From assembly GCA_009780445.1 (NCBI GenBank), contig WRAA01000043.1, forward strand, positions 1 through 11,489: a stretch of 11,489 nt of DNA. Direction: 5' to 3'. The translations under genes were made by a program, and so were the position numbers. This document shows, piece after piece, positions 6,491-11,489 of the stretch. Origin of the DNA: Defluviitaleaceae bacterium (GTDB lineage: Bacteria; Bacillota; Clostridia; Lachnospirales; WRAA01). Below the pieces are notes generated by a model, which worked only from the letters and a program-made list of their open reading frames with translations, had not been told where the DNA came from and did no database searches. Position 1 is the stretch's first letter. Every line of letters begins with the position of its first letter.

Positions 6491-6541
6491 ACTCCGAAAT
6501 CGAACAAGTTGGCATCATCACCTAATGAGAGGAGAAATAAC

Positions 6542-7408
6542 ATGAAACTTACGAGATTTACATCAATCGGTCTTGCCGCGGTGCTTACGCTGGCGGTTCT
6601 GACTGCTTGCGCCCAGCCGCCCGCCCAGACAGCGGCACCCGCGGCGCAACCGGCCGCCCCGCCCGCCCCGGCGGAACCCGCTCCAACCCCGGAGCCAACC
6701 CCGCCCGCTCCCGAACCGGTGGAGCTGCTGATCGGCGCGGCAATGAGCCTGCGCGACGTTGTAGAAGAGCTTTCGGAAATGTATCAGGAACAGTATCAGC
6801 ATGTGACATTACTACATACTTTCGCGTCGTCGGGCGCGTTGCAGGGGCAGATCGAGGAAGGCGCGCCTATCGACATCTTTATGTCGGCCGCCGCCGCGCA
6901 GATGCGCAACCTGGAAGAACAGGATCTTATCTACGGCACAGGCCGCAACCTGGTCACGAACACCGTCGCGCTGATTGTCCCCGCGGCCGCTGATATCGCG
7001 ATAGAAAGCTTCGAAGATGTCGCGCTTGACGCCGTGGGCATCGTAGGCTTGGGCGACCCGGAAGCAATGCCGATCGGCAGATTCGCGCAGGAAGTTTTCA
7101 CCGCCCTGGGTGTTGCTGATGAAGTTTATGACAAGGCCGTGCTGGCAAGCGATGTGCGCCAGATCCTCACATGGGTGGAGATGGGCGAAGTTGACGCCGG
7201 TGTTGTGTTTATGACAGACGCAATCACCTCCGACGAAGTACGGGTTATCGAAGCGGCAGACCCCGCGCTGCACTCACCGTCGCTCAACCCTGTGGGCATT
7301 GTCGGGGCAAGCCCGCACATCGGCGAGGCTCAAAACTTTGTGGACTTCCTTTTCTCCGACACCGCGCGGGCTGTGTTCGAGAGCCACGGTTTCTCGATGT
7401 ACGAATAG
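6542..7408 (+). CDS. modA: Molybdate/tungstate-binding lipoprotein ModA
   Basis: The product is 288 residues long. The signal peptide ends in LTAC with lipobox Cys23, and a 35-residue linker rich in Pro, Ala and Glu follows before the binding domain starts at about 60. Binding-domain marks: LLIGAAMSLRD (63-72), FASSGALQGQIEEGAPIDIFMSAA (94-117), and GEVDAGVVFMTDA (216-227). The two serine-bearing loops match oxyanion ligands of ModA; at the position where the E. coli protein has the ligand Tyr170, this protein has Phe223. It captures molybdate or tungstate outside the cell for ModBC. The ATG at 6542 has AGAGGAG 7 bases upstream; an open extension back to about 6371 crosses terminator T2 and lacks such a site. 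It is the first gene of the operon. Confidence 0.95.
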   Translation: MKLTRFTSIGLAAVLTLAVLTACAQPPAQTAAPAAQPAAPPAPAEPAPTPEPTPPAPEPVELLIGAAMSLRDVVEELSEMYQEQYQHVTLLHTFASSGALQGQIEEGAPIDIFMSAAAAQMRNLEEQDLIYGTGRNLVTNTVALIVPAAADIAIESFEDVALDAVGIVGLGDPEAMPIGRFAQEVFTALGVADEVYDKAVLASDVRQILTWVEMGEVDAGVVFMTDAITSDEVRVIEAADPALHSPSLNPVGIVGASPHIGEAQNFVDFLFSDTARAVFESHGFSMYE

Positions 7409-7419
7409 GGTAGATCCGC

Positions 7420-8088
7420 ATGGACTTCAGGCCGTTCACAATATCAATGCAGGTCGCGCTCTTTGCGACCTGCATCACCTTCTTGCTGGGGCTTGCCGCC
7501 GCAAATTATGTATACAGGATGAAGCGCGGCAAGGGCGTTATCGACACAATCTTCACACTGCCGATGATCCTGCCGCCTACAGTGGCCGGGTTCTTCCTGC
7601 TGATGCTTTTCGGGAGAAACGGCTTCATCGGCAGGTTCCTGGATTCGGTTTTCGGCATAACGGTTGTGTTCTCGTGGACAGGCGCGGTCATCGCGTCTAT
7701 CTTTGTATCCTTCCCGCTTATGTACCGCACCGCAAGAGGAGCCTTCGAGCAGATCGACCAGAATGTGATCTACGCGGCCGAAACCCTCGGCTTCTCGAAG
7801 TTTAAGATATTCTGGATGATCAAGGTTCCCATGGCCAAGGCGGGGATCTTGGCGGGAACGGTGCTTTCCTTCGCCAGGGCGCTCGGCGAGTTCGGCGCGA
7901 CGATAATGCTCGCGGGCAACATCCCCGGCAGAACTCAAACGATGTCAATAGCGGTGTTTTCGGCGGTATCGTCGGGGAACAGAGAGGTTGCGTACATCTG
8001 GGTTGCCGTGCTTTCGATGATGTCCTTCGTGATGATCATGCTGATGAATCACTGGGCCGCAAGCGGCAAAGCCGGGAAGTCGGGGTGA
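7420..8088 (+). CDS. modB: Molybdate ABC transporter permease ModB
   Basis: The product is 222 residues long, normal for ModB, with about five membrane segments (roughly 8-31, 43-66, 80-101, 140-165 and 189-210). The cytoplasmic coupling loop is well kept: AAETLGFSKFKIFWMIKVPMAKAGILAG (119-146), followed by FARALGEFGATIMLAGNIPGRTQT (151-174), which is very typical of ModB. It forms the homodimeric channel through which ModA delivers molybdate and which ModC powers. The ATG at 7420 lies 11 bases after modA, with only a weak ribosome binding site (AGGGTAG at 7407-7413), suggesting that translation depends on coupling to modA. The last codons overlap the ribosome binding site of modC. Confidence 0.95.
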   Translation: MDFRPFTISMQVALFATCITFLLGLAAANYVYRMKRGKGVIDTIFTLPMILPPTVAGFFLLMLFGRNGFIGRFLDSVFGITVVFSWTGAVIASIFVSFPLMYRTARGAFEQIDQNVIYAAETLGFSKFKIFWMIKVPMAKAGILAGTVLSFARALGEFGATIMLAGNIPGRTQTMSIAVFSAVSSGNREVAYIWVAVLSMMSFVMIMLMNHWAASGKAGKSG

Positions 8089-8092
8089 CTCT

Positions 8093-9145
8093 GTGTCCTT
8101 GTACATTGATATCGAGAAGGCGTTCCCCGATTTTAAGCTGTCTGTACAGCTGGAAGGCCACCGGGAGGTCATCGCGCTTCTGGGCGGCTCCGGCTGCGGC
8201 AAGAGCCTCACCCTCAAGTGCATCGCCGGCATTGAGAAGCCGGACAGGGGGCGTATCGTCATAAACGGCGAAACTGTTTTCGACAGCGACAAGCGTATCA
8301 ACATATCGCCGCAAAAACGGCATGTGGGGTACCTCTTCCAGAACTACGCGCTGTTCCCGACAATGACGGTGTGGAACAACATCTCCTGCGTTATCAGGAA
8401 GCCGCGGGCCGAGCGGCACAGCATCGTGGAGAACATCATCAAGAAGTTTCAGATCGAAGGCGTGAAGAACCTGTATCCGCGGCAAATCTCCGGCGGTCAG
8501 CAGCAGAGAACCGCCCTCGCGCGTATCCTTGTGTCGGAGCCAAGGATCCTTATGCTGGACGAACCCTTCTCCGCGCTGGACACACACCTGAAATGGCGCA
8601 TGGAGCAGGAGATATCGTCGGTTCTGTCGGAGTTTGACGGTGTGGCGGTTATTGTTTCCCACGACCGGGACGAGGTGTACAGGATGAGCGGCAAGGTAGC
8701 GATCATGAACAACGGCAATATTGAATCGCTGGGGGCTAAGGAGGATGTTTTCGGCCTTCCCAAGACGCTGGCGGCGGCGATGATGACGGGCTGCAAGAAC
8801 ATTTCCAAGGCCGAAAAGCTCGGAGACTTTCGTGTGAAAGCTCTGGATTGGGGCGTTGATCTGGAAACAGCCCTGCCCGTTTTGGACAGCGTAAGGTATG
8901 TCGGCATACGGGCACACCATTTCAAGCAGGCCAACGCGGCAACACGGGAGGGCAACACATTCACCTGCCGCATCCGCAAAATAATCGAAGAGCCGTTCGA
9001 GAGAATATTCATGTTCTCGTTCAACACAGGCGAAGAGCTTGGCTCTGACTTGTTGTACGAAGTATCGAAGGATGTCTGCCCGGAGATCGACTTAAACATC
9101 TTCGCGCTGTACGTTCCGCCCGATAAAATTATGTGCTTGGAATAG
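8093..9145 (+). CDS. modC: Molybdate ABC transporter ATPase ModC
   Basis: The product is 350 residues long. All ABC motifs are present: Walker A GGSGCGKS (31-38), Q-loop Gln83 in LFQNYALFP, signature ISGGQQQR (132-139), Walker B RILMLDEP (151-158), D-loop SALD (160-163) and switch His190. The C-terminal region (about 230-350) starts with VRYVGIRAHHF, usual for ModC-like proteins of Firmicutes, and then forms a poorly conserved TOBE-like extension. It hydrolyses ATP to drive ModB. The start is a GTG at 8093, 4 bases after GGGGTGA, which overlaps the modB stop, indicating coupling. A sulfate or tungstate specificity cannot be excluded from this subunit alone, but the neighbours favour molybdate. 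Confidence 0.95.
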   Translation: MSLYIDIEKAFPDFKLSVQLEGHREVIALLGGSGCGKSLTLKCIAGIEKPDRGRIVINGETVFDSDKRINISPQKRHVGYLFQNYALFPTMTVWNNISCVIRKPRAERHSIVENIIKKFQIEGVKNLYPRQISGGQQQRTALARILVSEPRILMLDEPFSALDTHLKWRMEQEISSVLSEFDGVAVIVSHDRDEVYRMSGKVAIMNNGNIESLGAKEDVFGLPKTLAAAMMTGCKNISKAEKLGDFRVKALDWGVDLETALPVLDSVRYVGIRAHHFKQANAATREGNTFTCRIRKIIEEPFERIFMFSFNTGEELGSDLLYEVSKDVCPEIDLNIFALYVPPDKIMCLE

Positions 9146-9155
9146 GAGGCTCCGC

Positions 9156-9998
9156 ATGTTTATGTCAACTGACGAAGTAGATCGGCTTATCAAGGAAGAT
9201 GTGCCGTACATTGATCTGACAAGCCGGAGCCTGGGCATACACGGTCAGGCCGGAAAGATAGTCTACTTCACGCGGGAGGATGCCGTCGTATGCGGCACCG
9301 AAGAAGTGGAGATGATATTCAAACGCCTGGGCATACGCACCGAAGAGCTTGTTCCGTCCGGCACCTTCGTGCGGCAGGGCGGCGAATTGATCTCCGGCAC
9401 CGGAAAAGGCTGCGACATCAACATGGCGTGGAAGGTCGGGCAGAATATTCTGGATCACTGCTCCGGCATTGCAACCAAGACGCGCGATATGGTTCGGGCG
9501 GCAAAAGCGGCCAACCCAAACATCGCGATACTGACAACACGGAAGGGCTTTCCCGGCACAAAGTCTCTGGCGATCAAGGCCATCATGGCGGGAGGCGCAA
9601 CGCCGCACAGGCTTGGCCTGTCTGAAACCGTGCTGATCTTCAAACAGCACATTGACTATATCGGCGGTTTCGAGGCACTGCTGGCCAAGGTGCCGGAGCT
9701 TAGGGTCGAGTGCTGCGAGAAGAAGATTCTTGTGGAGGCATCCGCATACGGCGAAGCCAAGCTCCTGTGCGAAGCTGGAGTTGACGGCATCCAGTTCGAC
9801 AAGGTTCCGGCGCAGGTTCTGCGGGATATGATTCCACGGCTTAGGGAGCAGTTCCCGAACGCCGTATTCCTTGCCGCCGGGGGCATAAACGAAGCAAACG
9901 CAGCCGAGTACGCCGGAACAAAGGTGCACGGCATTGTAACAACAAGCCTGTACAATGCCGAGCCGATCGACGTTGGTGTAAGGATCAATCCGCTGTAG
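9156..9998 (+). CDS. modD: ModD, nicotinate-nucleotide pyrophosphorylase-like protein
   Basis: The product is 280 residues long and aligns by eye to the quinolinate phosphoribosyltransferase (NadC) fold. Conserved blocks are TTRKGFPGTK (127-136), the counterpart of the NadC TRKT-PG-R motif, GGATPHRLGLSE (146-157), and the barrel end FLAAGGINEANAAEYA with a VTTSLYNA motif near 265. ModD proteins are encoded in molybdate transport operons, but their reaction is not settled; a sugar-phosphate or nucleotide transfer linked to molybdenum use is plausible by fold. The differences from NadC in the TRK loop (GFPG instead of TTPG) argue against a plain NAD-synthesis role, as does the location. The ATG at 9156 has AGGAGG 6 bases upstream, and the modC stop lies inside that site. 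Confidence 0.9.
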   Translation: MFMSTDEVDRLIKEDVPYIDLTSRSLGIHGQAGKIVYFTREDAVVCGTEEVEMIFKRLGIRTEELVPSGTFVRQGGELISGTGKGCDINMAWKVGQNILDHCSGIATKTRDMVRAAKAANPNIAILTTRKGFPGTKSLAIKAIMAGGATPHRLGLSETVLIFKQHIDYIGGFEALLAKVPELRVECCEKKILVEASAYGEAKLLCEAGVDGIQFDKVPAQVLRDMIPRLREQFPNAVFLAAGGINEANAAEYAGTKVHGIVTTSLYNAEPIDVGVRINPL

Positions 9999-10008
9999 GG
10001 GTGAGCGC

Positions 10009-11145
10009 GTGGAAGACAGACCGTCGGGCAACCGCTATGACCGCTTGGAATGGGCAGGGGCTTTCGGAGACCTGGGAACCTTGATCCCCTTTGTAATCGG
10101 CTACATCTCCATCCTGGATATCGACCCGTCGGGCATATTCATCACCTTCGGCATATTCCTGATCGCCTCTGGTCTATACTACAGGACGCCGTTTCCCGTG
10201 CAGCCCATGAAGGCTATCGGCGGGGCGGCCATTACCCAAGCGGCATTGATAACGCCGAACATGATCTGGGGAGCCGGTCTCTTTAGCGGGGCTTTCTGGC
10301 TGGTTCTGGGGTTGTCCGGCGCGCTTAGGTCTGTATCCGAAATGGTTAGCAAGCCGGTGATCCGCGGGATTGTCCTGGGTCTTGGCATCTCCTTCATCAT
10401 GCAGGGTGTGGATCTTATGCGGCAGGACATCCTTGTTGCGGCCATTGCTCTGGCCCTGGTGTTCGCGCTTCTCACGAACAAGTACATCCCCGCGATGTTC
10501 GCTCTGCTGCTGTTCGGCCTGGCCGTCACCCTGATCAGGGTTCCTGGCTTCTGGCAGGAACTGATATCCGTCCAGCCGCACTTCCGCCTGCCCGGCTTCG
10601 CCTTGGGTACAATGACATGGAACGAGCTTGCCGCAGGCATACTCATCCTTGCAATTCCCCAGATCCCGCTAACCTTGGGAAATGCCGTAATCGCGACAAC
10701 GGCGGAAAACAACCGGCTGTTTCCCGATCGCCCCGTCAGCGAGAAGAAGGTGGCCGTTTCCAAAGGACTGATGAATCTTGTCTCGCCGATCTTCGGCGGT
10801 ATACCGATCTGCCACGGCGCCGGCGCAATGGCCGCCCATGTGCGGTTCGGGGCGCGCACCGGCGGAGCGGTCGTAATACTCGGCGGCATCATCCTTGCGC
10901 TGGGTCTGTTCTTCAGCAATTCTGTTCTGTTCCTGCTCGGCATGATTCCCCTGCCTGTGCTGGGGGTTATCCTGTTTTTCGCAGGCCTTGAGCTGGCAAT
11001 GTCGGCCCGTGATGTCGGGTCGGAGAAGCCTGACTACTATGTACTGCTGGTAACAGCCGGCTTTTCCCTCTGGAATGTGGGGATAGGATTCCTGGCCGGC
11101 TTGATTATACAGGGAATGATCAAGCGAAACATATTACAAATCTGA
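10009..11145 (+). CDS. MOT1-type molybdate/sulfate secondary transporter
   Basis: The product is 378 residues long and very hydrophobic, with about ten or more membrane segments. Marks of the MOT1/putative sulfate-molybdate transporter family are visible: EWAGAFGDLGTLIPFV (14-29), PFPVQPMKAIGG (61-72), IPQIPLTLGNAVIAT (216-230), and GGIPICHGAGAMAAHVRFGARTGG (263-286). The family is related to SulP carriers but lacks their STAS domain, as here. It probably imports molybdate with high affinity, giving the operon a second route beside the ABC transporter. The start is a GTG at 10009, 4 bases after GGGGTGA, the same arrangement as modC. It begins 10 bases after modD. Sulfate or tungstate could be the true substrate; the operon context favours molybdate. 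Confidence 0.88.
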   Translation: MEDRPSGNRYDRLEWAGAFGDLGTLIPFVIGYISILDIDPSGIFITFGIFLIASGLYYRTPFPVQPMKAIGGAAITQAALITPNMIWGAGLFSGAFWLVLGLSGALRSVSEMVSKPVIRGIVLGLGISFIMQGVDLMRQDILVAAIALALVFALLTNKYIPAMFALLLFGLAVTLIRVPGFWQELISVQPHFRLPGFALGTMTWNELAAGILILAIPQIPLTLGNAVIATTAENNRLFPDRPVSEKKVAVSKGLMNLVSPIFGGIPICHGAGAMAAHVRFGARTGGAVVILGGIILALGLFFSNSVLFLLGMIPLPVLGVILFFAGLELAMSARDVGSEKPDYYVLLVTAGFSLWNVGIGFLAGLIIQGMIKRNILQI

Positions 11146-11159
11146 AGGAGGTACACGTA

Positions 11160-11369
11160 ATGAAGATTAGTGCAAGCAATCATCTGCAGGGCAAGGTCGT
11201 AGCAATAAAGGACGGCGCGGTAAACGCCGTTGTCTCTGTGGACATCGGCGGCGGAAATATTATTTCGTCGGTTATCACAATGGACTCTGTGAGAAGGCTC
11301 GGACTCGAAGTCGGCTCGGAAGCTTATGCCGTCATCAAAGCAAGCTCCGTAATGATCGCGGTGGACTAG
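11160..11369 (+). CDS. Molybdate-binding Mop/TOBE protein (molbindin)
   Basis: The product is 69 residues long, a single Mop (TOBE) domain that stands alone. It opens with the family pattern MKISASNHLQGKVVAIKDGAVNA and ends with GSEAYAVIKASSVMIAVD, which supplies oxyanion-binding residues in this fold. Such molbindins assemble as oligomers and store or buffer molybdate or tungstate in the cytoplasm; some act as sensors when fused to other domains. AAGGAGGT (11145-11152) lies 7 bases before the ATG and overlaps the stop of the transporter gene, the strongest ribosome binding site in the operon, suggesting high expression of the last gene. A terminator-like hairpin follows. Confidence 0.95.
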   Translation: MKISASNHLQGKVVAIKDGAVNAVVSVDIGGGNIISSVITMDSVRRLGLEVGSEAYAVIKASSVMIAVD

Positions 11370-11370
11370 G

Positions 11371-11489
11371 GCGTGTTTGAAAACCCGCTTCTGGCGGATT
11401 TTTGAGCACAATTTTTCGTCGGGCTAGGAAGCGCCGACGCCGCGAACCCTTGTGGTTCGCAAGGAGAAGCTGACGACGCACGGCGGAAA
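11371..11489. repeat. Imperfect hairpin repeat running off the right edge
   Basis: No gene is seen in these last 119 bases, but they fold almost end to end. GCGAACC (11442-11448) pairs with GGTTCGC (11454-11460) at the tip. Bases 11413-11423 pair with 11479-11489, with one mismatch and two G-T pairs. The outer region begins with a TTTGAGCACAATTTTT-like stretch (11401-11416), whose partner would lie just past the window. The structure suggests a non-coding interspersed or MITE-like repeat, or an extended transcription-end structure. It is cut by the window edge, so size and copy number are unknown. Confidence 0.45.
11385..11403 (+). terminator. Terminator-like hairpin after the mod operon
   Basis: CCGC (11385-11388) and GCGG (11394-11397) pair around the loop TTCTG, with A-T pairs outside a mismatch (AAAA upstream against the T run), and TTTTT follows at 11399-11403. 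It lies 16 bases after the last stop codon, so it probably ends the operon transcript. The stem is short, and the sequence also belongs to the hairpin repeat described next. Confidence 0.55.

Noticed and set aside
6371..6541. An N-terminal extension of ModA of about 57 codons in the same open frame.
   Set aside because: It crosses terminator T2, has no good ribosome binding site, and the lipoprotein signal and AGAGGAG site fit the ATG at 6542.
8036..10943. Long minus-strand open frames opposite modC, modD and the MOT1-type gene (for example 8036-8920, 9165-10031, 10179-10943).
   Set aside because: They are shadows of GC-rich plus-strand genes; their translations have no recognisable domain and the opposite strand is clearly coding.
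1..11489. CRISPR arrays, tRNA or rRNA genes, and toxin-antitoxin or defence systems.
   Set aside because: No regularly spaced repeats, no tRNA cloverleaf or rRNA motifs, and no defence-type domains were seen in any frame.

Overview
The window looks like a chromosomal segment of a GC-rich, spore-forming Clostridia relative (Oscillospiraceae-like at best; this is inferred from gene content and not from a marker gene). The reasons are Gram-positive lipoprotein signals, strong AGGAGG-type ribosome binding sites, a consensus sigma-A promoter, a gene of the Clostridia 'spore cortex-lytic protein' family, and a pair of large serine recombinases of the Tn4451/ICE type.

Left part (1-3138), resident genes. 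The end of a Slt-type lytic transglycosylase is followed 5 bases later by a family-5 solute-binding lipoprotein. A convergent rhodanese-domain lipoprotein comes next. Divergent from it is the first 226 codons of a cortex-lytic-family gene, which stops abruptly inside a strongly conserved motif.

Middle (about 3139-6180), mobile DNA. Immediately at the break lie two minus-strand large serine recombinases that overlap by ATGA, with a small TnpW-like gene upstream. An imperfect palindrome sits at the break and overlaps the end of the second recombinase. The missing 3' part of the interrupted gene does not reappear in the window, so the far end of the insertion is not seen.

Right part (6223-11369), a molybdate uptake and handling operon. 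A near-perfect sigma-A promoter drives a leader of about 280 nt. The leader holds mutually exclusive hairpins, one ending in a U tract, and a second independent terminator just before the first gene; this is a transcription-attenuation layout of no class I recognise. Then follow, tightly packed: modA (lipoprotein that binds the oxyanion), modB (permease), modC (ATPase), modD (NadC-like, role unclear), a MOT1-type secondary molybdate/sulfate transporter, and a free-standing Mop/TOBE molybdate-binding protein. Together they would capture, import, and buffer molybdate or tungstate for cofactor synthesis.

The operon ends in a small terminator inside an imperfect hairpin repeat that runs off the window. 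The two ideas most worth testing are that the recombinase element interrupts a sporulation-type gene in a skin-like manner, and that the mod operon with its attenuator may be cargo of that element.
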